This document shows positions 19,984 through 28,791 of a stretch of 64,000 bases of DNA, in pieces. This DNA comes from a bacterium (GTDB lineage Bacteria > Electryoneota > Electryoneia > Electryoneales > Electryoneaceae). The stretch's first letter is position 1. Each line of letters starts with the position of its first letter. The stretch spans positions 8,114-72,113 of the forward strand of contig JANQEY010000014.1 in the NCBI GenBank assembly GCA_028278125.1. The letters run 5' to 3'. Both the position numbers and the translations under genes were made by a program. The notes under the pieces were generated by a model. That model was not told the DNA's origin, searched no databases, and saw only the letters and a program-made list of their open reading frames with translations.

Positions 19984-21354
19984 ATGAATCGGAAAGTTTT
20001 GACTGCCGTAGAAGCCAGGCAGCTGATGTCCAGTAACAAAATGTCAGTTGCTGAATATGCACAGTTATGCCTCGATAGAATACGAGAAATTGAACCCCAC
20101 GTACATGCATGGAAATATCTAAACGAAGATCTGTTTATGCAACAGGCTAACAGACTTCAAGCAGAACTAGAGAGTGGAAAGGCAAGCGGTGAGTTGCATG
20201 GAATACCGGTGGGTATTAAGGATATCTTCAATACTGCAGATATGCCGACTTGCATGGGTAGCCCAATTTGGGAAGGGTTTACCCCAGGTAATGATGCACG
20301 TGTCGTAGCATCCTTGCGTGATGAAGGGAGTATCATTGCGGGGAAGACAGTAACAGCAGAGTTTGCAGTAAATCATGCCGGACCTACACGTAATCCTCGC
20401 GATGCTGAACGGATAACAGGAACTTCATCCAGTGGTTCGGCTGTGGCAGTTGCAACCGGAATGGTTCCTTTGGCGTTGGGTACACAGACTGCAGGTTCCA
20501 CCATACGTCCAGCAAGCTATTGTGGAATATATGGATTTAAACCTTCATTCGGAATCATACCAAGAACAGGGATTCTTAAGACACTAGATACGCTGGATCA
20601 CGTGAGTTTCTTTTCACGTTCGCCAGAAGATCTAAGGTTGATGTTGGATGCGATTCGCGTTAAGGGTAAAAATCATCCGTTTATTAAGAAATATATGGAT
20701 GATGATCAGAAAGATAAAAAGGATAAATGGAAAATAGCTTTTGTGCATACGCCCGTATGGGAGCATGCAGAAGAGTACACAAAACAGGCTATGGTGGAAT
20801 TTGCAGAAAAAATTTCCACGTTAGGCAATGTGGAACTGGATATAGTGGAACTGCCTGAGATATTTTCGACTGTGCATGATGTTCACGCAAGAATATATGA
20901 AAAGGCCCTCTCCTACTATTTTCAGGAAGAGTATAAGGAGCATGGGGAGCGGGTAAGTAAGCTGTTTCGTGACATGGTTGAACGTGGAATGCAGGTGTCA
21001 AATGAGAAATACCTGGAAGGGTTACAACAGCAAACGATTATTACCGAAGAACTGGACGCCTTTTTTGATAATTATGATATTGTGCTGTCTCATTCAACGG
21101 CTGGTGAGGCGCCTTTGGTCATTAGTAATAATGAGCCCCCTGATCCATGCTTGATCTGGACCTTCAGTCATACGCCATCGGTCAATCTGCCGATCTTTAC
21201 CGGACCTAATGGCATGCCGTTTGGTGCGCAATTGGTATCCCGCAGGTACCATGATTTTTACTTGCTGGATTTTATGGATTATCTTGAACAGGAAGGTGTG
21301 CTGGATGTCGACCACAGTCAGCGAAAGGAAATGTTGTCCAGAGCTGTTGTCTGA
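19984..21354 (+). CDS. Amidase-signature family hydrolase
   Basis: 456-residue amidase-signature enzyme with the full Ser-cisSer-Lys layout: GIPVGIKDIFNTAD supplies the catalytic Lys, GTSSSGSAVAVATGM the Gly/Ser-rich signature with the cis-Ser, and LGTQTAGSTIRPASYCG the nucleophilic Ser. ATG 19984 is preferred to an upstream TTG at 19969. Family members hydrolyse small amides or act as transamidases (GatA). A stand-alone enzyme in a glycan cluster, immediately after an amidotransferase, could remove or exchange an amide on the sugar, or liberate ammonia or an acyl donor. GatA is unlikely since no gatB or gatC is adjacent. The substrate is unknown. Confidence 0.85.
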   Translation: MNRKVLTAVEARQLMSSNKMSVAEYAQLCLDRIREIEPHVHAWKYLNEDLFMQQANRLQAELESGKASGELHGIPVGIKDIFNTADMPTCMGSPIWEGFTPGNDARVVASLRDEGSIIAGKTVTAEFAVNHAGPTRNPRDAERITGTSSSGSAVAVATGMVPLALGTQTAGSTIRPASYCGIYGFKPSFGIIPRTGILKTLDTLDHVSFFSRSPEDLRLMLDAIRVKGKNHPFIKKYMDDDQKDKKDKWKIAFVHTPVWEHAEEYTKQAMVEFAEKISTLGNVELDIVELPEIFSTVHDVHARIYEKALSYYFQEEYKEHGERVSKLFRDMVERGMQVSNEKYLEGLQQQTIITEELDAFFDNYDIVLSHSTAGEAPLVISNNEPPDPCLIWTFSHTPSVNLPIFTGPNGMPFGAQLVSRRYHDFYLLDFMDYLEQEGVLDVDHSQRKEMLSRAVV

Positions 21355-21371
21355 TTTTATTACTATCTGCC

Positions 21372-21917
21372 ATGACAGCCATAATTAACAACAACTTGTT
21401 ATACCTCCGTAAGTTCTCTGAGTCTGATATTCCAATGTGGGCCTCCTGGTTTAACAATCCAGAGATAACGCACTTTATGAACAAGGGAGAGACAGAGACT
21501 ACCGTTGAGATGCAAAGAAAGCATATGGAAGCCATGGAAGCATCAGAAAATGATGTTCAGCTGGCGGTAGTGGAAAAGCAGAGCGATATGCTTGTTGGCT
21601 CAGTAGGCCTCCACAAGATTAGTCAAAGACACCAAACTGCAGACCTAAGCATTTTGATAGGTGAGCCACAGGCTTGGGGGAAGGGCTATGGAACGGCTGC
21701 TATAGCGCTTATGGTTACTTATGGTTTCCTTGAACTTGGGTTGCACAAGATAACTGGCGGCATGTGGTCGGGTAATGCTGCATCAGAGAAATGCTTTATC
21801 AATAATGGTTTTAAACACGAAGGCACTAAACGCCAGCAGTTCTTCTGTGAGGGAGAGTATTTAGATGAATTGTGTTATGGGCTGCTACGCTCAGAATGGA
21901 GCGGCCAAAATAACTAA
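21372..21917 (+). CDS. GNAT-family N-acetyltransferase (RimJ/PseH-like)
   Basis: 181-residue single-domain GNAT protein. Seen: YLRKFSESDIPMWASWFNNP at the N-terminus, the arrangement typical of amino-sugar acetyltransferases such as PseH and SpeG, then SILIGEPQAWGKGYGTAAI as the acetyl-CoA pyrophosphate loop (QxxGxG/A type), GLHKITGGMWSGNAASEKCF, and NNGFKHEGTKRQQFF. It starts 18 bp after the amidase stop and lies 55 bp before the second SpsF-like gene. It probably acylates an amino group on a UDP- or free amino sugar in the second sugar branch. It is distinct from the GNAT domain fused to PseG at 4868. Confidence 0.87.
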   Translation: MTAIINNNLLYLRKFSESDIPMWASWFNNPEITHFMNKGETETTVEMQRKHMEAMEASENDVQLAVVEKQSDMLVGSVGLHKISQRHQTADLSILIGEPQAWGKGYGTAAIALMVTYGFLELGLHKITGGMWSGNAASEKCFINNGFKHEGTKRQQFFCEGEYLDELCYGLLRSEWSGQNN

Positions 21918-21971
21918 AGAGTGGCATGCTCTTATGACAAGCTAAGTGAATATAGATATGGGAATTTACTA

Positions 21972-22712
21972 ATGACAATAACGGCTATGCTGATTGCTCG
22001 TCTCAGCTCTACACGGTTGCCTGCAAAAAATATCAAGCAGATTCTGGGGCGTCCCATGATTGAGTTGCTTGCCGAGCGGGTTTCGCAGGCGTCGAGTATC
22101 GATCAAGTGATGATAACAACGAGTGATCAGCCAAGTGATGATCCCCTTGAGGAACTTGCCGAACGGATTGGTATAGGCTGTTATAGAGGTTCACTTGACA
22201 ATGTCATGGAGCGTATTTCAGGTGCTGCAACTGCTACTGATTGTGATCATGTAGTAGAGATCCTAGGAGATAATCCTTTTGTGCATTCAGAACTTATTGA
22301 TGATGTAGTTGGACTACATCTGCAAGGAGACTATGACTATGTGGCAAATATTACCAACGAATACGAACAGGCAGACAGTAAGCTGAAACGCTTCTCTCTT
22401 GGTATCAGGGTACAGGCTTACAAAAGGAAGCTGGCAGAAGCCTACGTGGATTACCCGGATACTGATAATTACTCTGCATACATGTTCAATAATCCGGATG
22501 TGTATAAAGTTGGCTATCTTGAGGCAGCAGGTAAATGGTCATTTGCCAATCGCCCTGATCTGAACTTTGCGGTTAATTACAAGAAGAATTTCGAATTTGC
22601 CAATAGGGTCTTTGTGGAAAATTATGCTAACGATAAGAATTTTACCCTTGAGTCAATCTATCAGCAGTTGGATAAACAAGCAGACCTGCTTGAACTACTT
22701 GGTCCAGAATAA
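21972..22712 (+). CDS. SpsF-type cytidylyltransferase-like protein (second copy)
   Basis: 246-residue nucleotidyltransferase related to the PseF-like protein at 2781. Seen: TAMLIARLSSTRLPAKNIKQ (RLSSTRLPAK replacing RMSSTRLPGK), TTSDQPSDDPLEE, CYRGSLDNVMERI and VEILGDNPFVHSE, where NPF takes the place of CPL in the first copy. The C-terminal half has LNFAVNYKKNFEFANRVF. ATG 21972 was chosen since the frame upstream to 21921 has no family-like sequence. Likely role: activation of a second sugar acid, or a divergent nucleotidyltransferase. The altered loop and the Asp-Asn-Pro site mean substrate or activity may differ from the first copy. Confidence 0.8.
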   Translation: MTITAMLIARLSSTRLPAKNIKQILGRPMIELLAERVSQASSIDQVMITTSDQPSDDPLEELAERIGIGCYRGSLDNVMERISGAATATDCDHVVEILGDNPFVHSELIDDVVGLHLQGDYDYVANITNEYEQADSKLKRFSLGIRVQAYKRKLAEAYVDYPDTDNYSAYMFNNPDVYKVGYLEAAGKWSFANRPDLNFAVNYKKNFEFANRVFVENYANDKNFTLESIYQQLDKQADLLELLGPE

Positions 22713-22771
22713 CTATGTGCACGGAAATAGCTGCGAGCAGAATTTCTAACAAATTATCCTAAATAGATATT

Positions 22772-24058
22772 ATGAGTGATAAACCAGCAATATTGGGTGG
22801 TGCCCCAGTCCGTAATAAACCTTATCCAGAACATTCAACAATGATTGGGGTTGAAGAGGAGCAAGCTGTTATTGAGGTGCTGCGCGGTGAACACCTTTCT
22901 GGATTTTCAGCCAGACCGGGTGATCGTTTTTTGGGTGGGGTTAAAGTTCGTGAAATGGAACAGAGCTTCGCTGCATATTTTGATACCAGGTTCGCAGTAT
23001 CCTTCAATTCAGCCACATCTGGTCTGCATGCGGCTGTGGCTGCGGCAGGTGTTGGGCCTGGTGATGAAGTAATTACCTCACCGTACACCATGTCGGCGAC
23101 AGCATCTGCAATTGCGATGACTAACGGGATACCAGTTTTTGCAGATATTGAAGAGCGAACATTTGGGTTGGATCCGACTTCAGTTAGACAGCGCCTGACT
23201 AAACATACGAAGGCCATACTGACGGTTAATATTTTTGGCCACCCCAGTCAACTGGATGAACTGAAGGCCATCGCGGATGAACATGGCTTGATGCTGATCG
23301 AAGATAATGCCCAGTCTCCCGGGATGCGTTTTCATGGTGAATACTGCGGGACCGTTGGTAGCATGGGGGTGCTGAGTCTGAACTACCATAAGGGTATACA
23401 AACAGGCGAGGGCGGAGTGGTCCTTACTGATGATGAGGATCTGGCAGAACGGCTACAGCTCATTAGAAATCACGGTGAAGTGGTAGTTGGTAAAATCGAT
23501 TATCCGGCTATCGAGAACACGCTCGGATGGAATTACCGTTTGACTGAGATTCAAGCTGCAATTGGAACAGAGCAGATAAAGAAACTCGATAAGCTAAATG
23601 GTTTACGCTCCAACTTGGCTGCCGTACTAACTAAGAAGCTTGAGAAGTTTGATTTCCTGCGCACACCAATTGTCGAACAGGATTGCACGCATGGGTATTA
23701 CCTGTACCCACTAAAGTTTGATCAGACAGCTGCTGGTATAAATCGTGATACCTTTGTCAGAGCAATGCAGGCCGAGGGGGTTTCTCTAGGGGCAGGGTAT
23801 GTAAAGCCAATTTATCTTGAGCCGATGTATCAGCGCCAGATAGCCTATGGAAAGATGCACTGTCCTTTCAAATGCCCCTTGTATACAGGTGACGTTTCAT
23901 ATGAACAAGGATTGTGCCCTACTGCTGAACGGATGCACTTCAGTGATCTGATGACTACAGATATTTGTAAGTATCCAAATACCGAGACCGAAGTCGAAGA
24001 GTTTGTTGTTGCGGTCGAGAAGATTGCTGATCACATCAGTGAGCTCCAGAATATTTAA
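22772..24058 (+). CDS. DegT/DnrJ/EryC1-family aminotransferase (second copy)
   Basis: 428-residue PLP-dependent sugar aminotransferase. Seen: FNSATSGLHAAVAAAGVGPG (phosphate-binding), TSPYTMSATASAIAM, LMLIEDNAQSPGMRFHGEYC with the PLP-ring Asp, and SLNYHKGIQTGEGGVVLTDD with Lys207 as the PLP lysine. Longer than PseC (389 aa) and with a different N-terminus (ILGGAPVRNKPYPEHS), as in aminotransferases of antibiotic-sugar and O-antigen loci. A tail region with several Cys residues (HCPFKCPLY, GLCPTAER) is present. It lies between the second SpsF-like gene and a GT-B-like gene, suggesting a second amino-sugar branch. The substrate is unknown. Confidence 0.88.
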   Translation: MSDKPAILGGAPVRNKPYPEHSTMIGVEEEQAVIEVLRGEHLSGFSARPGDRFLGGVKVREMEQSFAAYFDTRFAVSFNSATSGLHAAVAAAGVGPGDEVITSPYTMSATASAIAMTNGIPVFADIEERTFGLDPTSVRQRLTKHTKAILTVNIFGHPSQLDELKAIADEHGLMLIEDNAQSPGMRFHGEYCGTVGSMGVLSLNYHKGIQTGEGGVVLTDDEDLAERLQLIRNHGEVVVGKIDYPAIENTLGWNYRLTEIQAAIGTEQIKKLDKLNGLRSNLAAVLTKKLEKFDFLRTPIVEQDCTHGYYLYPLKFDQTAAGINRDTFVRAMQAEGVSLGAGYVKPIYLEPMYQRQIAYGKMHCPFKCPLYTGDVSYEQGLCPTAERMHFSDLMTTDICKYPNTETEVEEFVVAVEKIADHISELQNI

Positions 24059-24145
24059 TAGTTTCCTGTCCTGGTGGAAAGTAAATTCTGTTTCCTTGTG
24101 TTGTATGAAACCATGAAATATCACAGGTGATACATCAGCAATAAA

Positions 24146-25201
24146 ATGAAAAAGAAGTTGCTGGTATATACCCAAGATAAAGGAGGTACGCGTTACCTCT
24201 TGCCTTTAATACAATCGATGGAACAGGATTTATCTTCATTTGAAACGCTCTATGTAAACCATGAGCATTCCTACGATCTATTACCTGGTGCAGTACGGGA
24301 TAAGAGGATTATTCCTGTTGTTTCCAGTGAAAAGCCAATAACTGAGTGGGAACAACTTCTTGTGCAACAAGAAGTAGATGCCGTGCTTTGTACCCTTAGC
24401 TCAACCAAGCTGGATCTAAGTAATGCCAATCTAATCGTAGCGGCTAGAGCACAACAGATACCGACACTAGGTTTTCTTGATCACTGGAAAGGTTATGATC
24501 GTTTTCTCAACCCTGTGGGTAAACCTGAATATAGTCCAGATTGGCTGGGTGTTATTGATGATTACTGCGCGCAAAATGTGCGTCAACATGAAATTCCCGT
24601 CAAGAAAATGGGAGTGGTCGGGCATCCATGGCTGGAAAGTATGGCGGCCAACTCAAGAAAACCTGCTGCTATCAATAGTGAATGCGTAAGAATAGTCATC
24701 ATATCGCAACCGGATACAACAGATGGCAGTTTTAGGAGTATTTTCTGTAGGATGTCAGAGGGTGAATCCCTGGTTGAAAAGATAGCCCGAATAGTATCCG
24801 AACATAATTCAGAATACTCAATTAGTTATCGACCACATCCAAAGGAAGTGAGCTCATGCCAGGTGCCTGAAGTTTTAGGTATTGATAACAGTTCAACTGA
24901 AGAACTGCTGACCAAATATGATGTGTATATGGGATTAGATTCGATGCTCCTTTTCGAGGCTAATCTCGCAGGTCGGCCCTGCATTATGTTGCGGCTGCCA
25001 GAATTTGAAGATGTATCTGATACGGCAATACCCTATATGTATGCAAAAGAGATAGTTGATATGGATGAGCTTATTTATCAGATTGGTGATGTATTATCGG
25101 GTGATGGAGTAGCGCCAGCCTTTGATGCCAGTGGCTCGTTGCTTAAGTGTGAGATGTTCCTGAAAGACTTCCTTGATTCAATGAGGATTTGCGATGCCTA
25201 A
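24146..25201 (+). CDS. Uncharacterised GT-B-like protein (351 aa)
   Basis: No named family recognised. Seen: KKKLLVYTQDKGGTRYLLPL at the N-terminus (Rossmann-like first strand with a glycine pair), TLGFLDHWKGYDRFLNP, MGVVGHPWLE, RIVIISQPDTTDGSF, ISYRPHPKE, then YDVYMGLDSMLLFEANLAGR and PCIMLRLPEF, which resembles the donor-binding lobe of GT-B transferases related to polysialyl and CDP-glycerol transferases. No signal peptide or membrane segment. It overlaps the next gene, a GT2-NeuA-like fusion, by 8 bp. Transfer of an activated sugar acid is plausible given the neighbours, but it is inference. Confidence 0.65.
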   Translation: MKKKLLVYTQDKGGTRYLLPLIQSMEQDLSSFETLYVNHEHSYDLLPGAVRDKRIIPVVSSEKPITEWEQLLVQQEVDAVLCTLSSTKLDLSNANLIVAARAQQIPTLGFLDHWKGYDRFLNPVGKPEYSPDWLGVIDDYCAQNVRQHEIPVKKMGVVGHPWLESMAANSRKPAAINSECVRIVIISQPDTTDGSFRSIFCRMSEGESLVEKIARIVSEHNSEYSISYRPHPKEVSSCQVPEVLGIDNSSTEELLTKYDVYMGLDSMLLFEANLAGRPCIMLRLPEFEDVSDTAIPYMYAKEIVDMDELIYQIGDVLSGDGVAPAFDASGSLLKCEMFLKDFLDSMRICDA

Positions 25202-26579
25202 GATTAGTGTTTACATGCCTAATCACAATTATGCTGATTACATTGATCAGGCAATAGATAGCGTTATTCGACAAACAATCGATGACTGGGAGTTGATTGT
25301 TATTGATGATGGCTCTACTGATGGTTCATTAGAGAGACTATCCAAGTACAGGAATGATGATCGTATTACAATCATTGAGCAGGAAAACAAAGGGCTCAAT
25401 GTAACTAACAATGTTGCCATACGCTTATCCCGAGGAAAGTATATTGTCCGTGTAGATGCCGATGACTATATCGATGAGAACTTTCTACTGGTCCTTTCAA
25501 ATACACTGGAAACGAACCCCGATATAGGTCTTGTCTTCCCTGATTATTACCATGTCGATAAAACAGGGGCAATCATAGAAACCATAAGAAGAAAAAAAAT
25601 CGGAGAAGAGGCGCAGTTGCTGGATTTGCCGGCGCATGGTGCCTGCACAATGTTTCGAAAGGACGTTCTGCTTGAGGTTGGTTCCTATGACGAGGCATTC
25701 AGCTGCCAGGATGGCTACGATATCTGGATTAAATTTATCGAGAAGTACAAGCCATATAATGTAAATATTCCATTATTTTACTACCGCCAGCACGGTAATA
25801 ATCTGACAGGAAATACGCATAGGATTCTTGATACTAGGCGAGAAATAAAGCGCAAGCATATAGAAAAAAGCGGCGGCCTGAAGTCGAATATACTTGGCTT
25901 GATACCAGTTTATAATGCCAGCATTTACCATCAAAACCGGCCTTTTACCGAGCTTCATGGCAAACCGCTGTTGTGGTACACCCTGCATGAGGCATGTAAA
26001 GCACAAAGCCTGACTAGGATTGCTGTTACATCAGAGGATGATAGCGTATTGGAATATGTGAAAGAGAATTTTCCGCAGGTTGATGTGGTAAAGCGTGAAG
26101 GTGCGTATGCAAAATATGATATACGCGCTGAGGACCTGATGAGTCATGCTCTTTCTGCACTTAAGAATGAACACTCTTATGAATCAGACGCAGTTTGCCT
26201 TTTATATATCAGTACGCCGCTGAGACAGGCAAAGCATATTGATCATGCAGCAGACACGATGAAAATATTTGATACAGATTCAGTGATTTCTGTGCAGGAA
26301 GAATTAGCCCATTGTTACCACCATGACAAACATGGATTGATACCTATTAATATTGTAGATGGCAATAAGCCCCGATTAGAGAGGCAGGCCATTTATAAAG
26401 AGAACAGTGCTGTACTTCTGTGTCGCACGAAAAATCTTCAGGCAGGTAATATGCTGGGTAAAGTGGTGGGGCATATCAGTATGCTGCCAGAAGAGAGTGT
26501 CAAAATAAATTCCGATTTTGAGTTCTGGCTGGCTGAGAAAGTTATCAGCAACAGGACTGATAGAGAAAGCAAAAACTGA
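25194..26579 (+). CDS. Fusion: GT2 glycosyltransferase plus degenerate NeuA-like domain
   Basis: 461 residues. N-terminal ~220: GT-A family 2 glycosyltransferase with SVYMPNHNYADYIDQAIDSV, VIDDGSTDGS and VRVDADDYIDENFL (metal/nucleotide-binding Asp residues). C-terminal from about residue 235: a cytidylyltransferase-like domain, recognised by GLIPVYNASIYHQNRPFTEL, HGKPLLWYTLHEA, TSEDDSVLEYV, RLERQAIYKENSAVL and SVKINSDFEFWLAEKVI. In NeuA the first block is RGGSKxxPxKN and the last is S-I-D-I-D-x-E-x-D; here both the Lys/Ser loop and the two metal-binding Asp (now Lys and Asn) are lost. The NeuA part may thus be inactive or have a changed role. A GAGGA site lies 6 bases before the ATG. Confidence 0.85.
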   Translation: MPKISVYMPNHNYADYIDQAIDSVIRQTIDDWELIVIDDGSTDGSLERLSKYRNDDRITIIEQENKGLNVTNNVAIRLSRGKYIVRVDADDYIDENFLLVLSNTLETNPDIGLVFPDYYHVDKTGAIIETIRRKKIGEEAQLLDLPAHGACTMFRKDVLLEVGSYDEAFSCQDGYDIWIKFIEKYKPYNVNIPLFYYRQHGNNLTGNTHRILDTRREIKRKHIEKSGGLKSNILGLIPVYNASIYHQNRPFTELHGKPLLWYTLHEACKAQSLTRIAVTSEDDSVLEYVKENFPQVDVVKREGAYAKYDIRAEDLMSHALSALKNEHSYESDAVCLLYISTPLRQAKHIDHAADTMKIFDTDSVISVQEELAHCYHHDKHGLIPINIVDGNKPRLERQAIYKENSAVLLCRTKNLQAGNMLGKVVGHISMLPEESVKINSDFEFWLAEKVISNRTDRESKN

Positions 26580-26586
26580 AACAGTT

Positions 26587-27549
26587 ATGCTAAGAACAGC
26601 TATTATCGGATGCGGTAAAATTGCCGGTGGATATGATTTGGATATGTCTGCTGAGTGGGTTATGACTCATGCCAGCGCTTACCGCCATTGTAAGGATACA
26701 CAGCTTGTGGCGATTGCAGATAGTTCTTTGGAAGCATTAAATAGCTTTGGTGAAAAATGGTCTGTTGAAAGCAGGTACCAAGATTATAGAGAGATGTTGT
26801 CTAAGGAAAGGTTGGACATAGTAAGCATATGTTTGCCAACAGAAATGCATCGAGAGGTATTTGAGGTGGCTTGCCAACATCAGGTGGCTGCAATCTTCAT
26901 GGAGAAGCCACTGGCTTATACAAGTGATGATATCAATGCAATGCTTCATGCAGCATCTGAAAAGATAGTTACGGTAAACTATTTCAGAAGATGGAATTCT
27001 ACCCTGCAAGATATAGTGAGCAGGTTGCATAACGGAGAGTTCGGGGTATTACGAGCTGCAGCAATATACTATCAGAAGGGGATACTGAATAATGGCTCGC
27101 ATGCCATTGACATGATGAGATGGTTTTTTGGGGACCCTGTTGATACTGCATTTAGCGGTGTGGCATTCGATGACCCAAAGGATCCTGGGCTTGACTTTGT
27201 CCTGACATTTGAGAATGGTGCAAAGGCAGTTTTCACAAATATCACTGGATGTGATTATCATCTGTTCGAGGTTGATCTTGTACTGGATAAATCAAGAATC
27301 AGTATCAAGCAGAGAGGACAGCATATCCAGGAATATACAGTAATCCCTGAGCCTTATTATAAAACCTTCAATATTGTTACTGAATCTGGGCCATTAACGG
27401 AGAGTGCGTGGAAGTACTGCATGAAAGGGGCGGTAGATGAGCTGGCTACGGCTATCATGGATGATGAAAAGGTAAGCTGCAATATGATGGATGGATTTAG
27501 GGCCAATGAAATTTGTTTGGATATTATTGATGAATACAGGCGGAGTTGA
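26587..27549 (+). CDS. Gfo/Idh/MocA-family oxidoreductase
   Basis: 320-residue NAD(P)-dependent oxidoreductase. Seen: TAIIGCGKIAGGYD at the N-terminus (dinucleotide-binding glycine loop), SICLPTEMHREV, FMEKPLAY with the catalytic-region Glu-Lys-Pro, and NGSHAIDMMRWFFGDP with the conserved His of the active site. ATG 26587 begins the Rossmann fold; upstream in-frame codons inside the previous gene are not family-like. The family oxidises or reduces sugar hydroxyl/keto groups (for example in UDP-GlcNAcA, KijD10-type and legionaminic-branch modifications). It ends 6 bp before the second NeuB gene, so it probably prepares or alters that enzyme's sugar. Confidence 0.87.
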   Translation: MLRTAIIGCGKIAGGYDLDMSAEWVMTHASAYRHCKDTQLVAIADSSLEALNSFGEKWSVESRYQDYREMLSKERLDIVSICLPTEMHREVFEVACQHQVAAIFMEKPLAYTSDDINAMLHAASEKIVTVNYFRRWNSTLQDIVSRLHNGEFGVLRAAAIYYQKGILNNGSHAIDMMRWFFGDPVDTAFSGVAFDDPKDPGLDFVLTFENGAKAVFTNITGCDYHLFEVDLVLDKSRISIKQRGQHIQEYTVIPEPYYKTFNIVTESGPLTESAWKYCMKGAVDELATAIMDDEKVSCNMMDGFRANEICLDIIDEYRRS

Positions 27550-27555
27550 TGGCAG

Positions 27556-28665
27556 ATGAGCGTACAAGAGAAGTTCAAAGATCAAATAAATGAAATGCAG
27601 AAAGAGCAACAGCGATGCATAGATATTGCAGGTCGTAAAGTTGGTGATGGTTTTCCGGTTTTTGTTATTGCAGAGGCTGGAAATAATCACATGTGCGATA
27701 TGGGTCTGGCAAAGGAGATGGTAGATAAGGCATGTGAAGCAGGTGCGGATGCTATTAAATTCCAGACATACAAGGCGGCTAAATTGGTACGCAAGGAGGC
27801 AACCTCATACTGGGAAGGAAAAGAGATCTCGCAACTGGAATACTATTCCAGGCTGGATAAGTTTGGTGCTGATGAGTATCGGGAATTATTCCAATATGCA
27901 CACGAGAAGGGAATCATTCCTTTTTCTACTCCGTTTGATATGGACAGTGCATCTATGCTGGATGAATTGGGCGCACCGTTGTTCAAAATGGCCTCATGTG
28001 ATCTGCCTGACTTACGCCTGATTAAACATGTGGCAGGATTTGGGAAGCCTGTTATTTTGTCGCTTGGTGGATCTACTCTGGAAGAAATTGACAGGACAAT
28101 CGAGGCGTTTTATGAAACTGGTAATATGCAACTGATCCTTTTGGCCTGTACCCTCAGTTATCCGACAAAAAATGAGGATGCCAATCTACTGCGCATTCGG
28201 TCATTACAGGAAAAATATCCTTGGATGATTATTGGCCTGTCAGACCACACTGAGCCGGATAACCATATGGTTATTCCATCGCTTGCAGTTGCCTTAGGGG
28301 CTAAAGTTATAGAGAAGCATTATACCTTGGACCGGAGCATGACAGGCTCTGGACACTTCTTTTCTGTTAACCCTGTGGACCTTAAATACATGATTGAGAA
28401 TATTCGCCTGGCCGAATGTGTCCTGGGGAGTGCTGATCTTGGTGTTCTAGATGCAGAGAAGGCTGCCAGGGAGAATGCGCGTCGTAGTATTGTTGCTGAG
28501 GTTGCCATTACTGCGGGCACCATAATTACTGAAGACATGCTTGGTATGAAGCGCCCAGCCGATGGATTGCCGGGATTCATGATGGACCAGGTTGTTGGTA
28601 AATGTGCCAAACAGGATATTTCAGCCGATCAAGCCCTCACTATGGAAATGCTGCAGGCACCATAA
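27556..28665 (+). CDS. NeuB-family nonulosonic acid synthase (second copy)
   Basis: 369-residue PEP-condensing synthase. Seen: FVIAEAGNNHMCDMGLAKEM, AIKFQTYKAAKLV, FSTPFDMDSASMLDELGAP, KMASCDLPDL, LACTLSYPTKNEDANL, GLSDHTEPDNHM and KVIEKHYTLDRSMTGSGHFF (barrel metal-binding His residues), and a C-terminal SAF domain with KRPADGLPGFMMDQVVGK. It has about 30 more N-terminal residues than the first copy. The FSTPFDMDSA and THAD-like insertion after EKHYTLD are nearer to PseI/NeuB-type enzymes with acetylated substrates, but the product cannot be fixed. The two copies differ along their length, arguing for two products and not recent duplication. Confidence 0.88.
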   Translation: MSVQEKFKDQINEMQKEQQRCIDIAGRKVGDGFPVFVIAEAGNNHMCDMGLAKEMVDKACEAGADAIKFQTYKAAKLVRKEATSYWEGKEISQLEYYSRLDKFGADEYRELFQYAHEKGIIPFSTPFDMDSASMLDELGAPLFKMASCDLPDLRLIKHVAGFGKPVILSLGGSTLEEIDRTIEAFYETGNMQLILLACTLSYPTKNEDANLLRIRSLQEKYPWMIIGLSDHTEPDNHMVIPSLAVALGAKVIEKHYTLDRSMTGSGHFFSVNPVDLKYMIENIRLAECVLGSADLGVLDAEKAARENARRSIVAEVAITAGTIITEDMLGMKRPADGLPGFMMDQVVGKCAKQDISADQALTMEMLQAP

Positions 28666-28791
28666 TAGAGTTTGAGCATGCTTTTGTTATTTTGTAGTGA
28701 CCTTGTAAATGCCTGACAGGGTATTAATCACTTCCAGATAAGGCCAAATGGCTCCATATTTGTACATGACCTTCCATTGTTAGGAAAAAGT

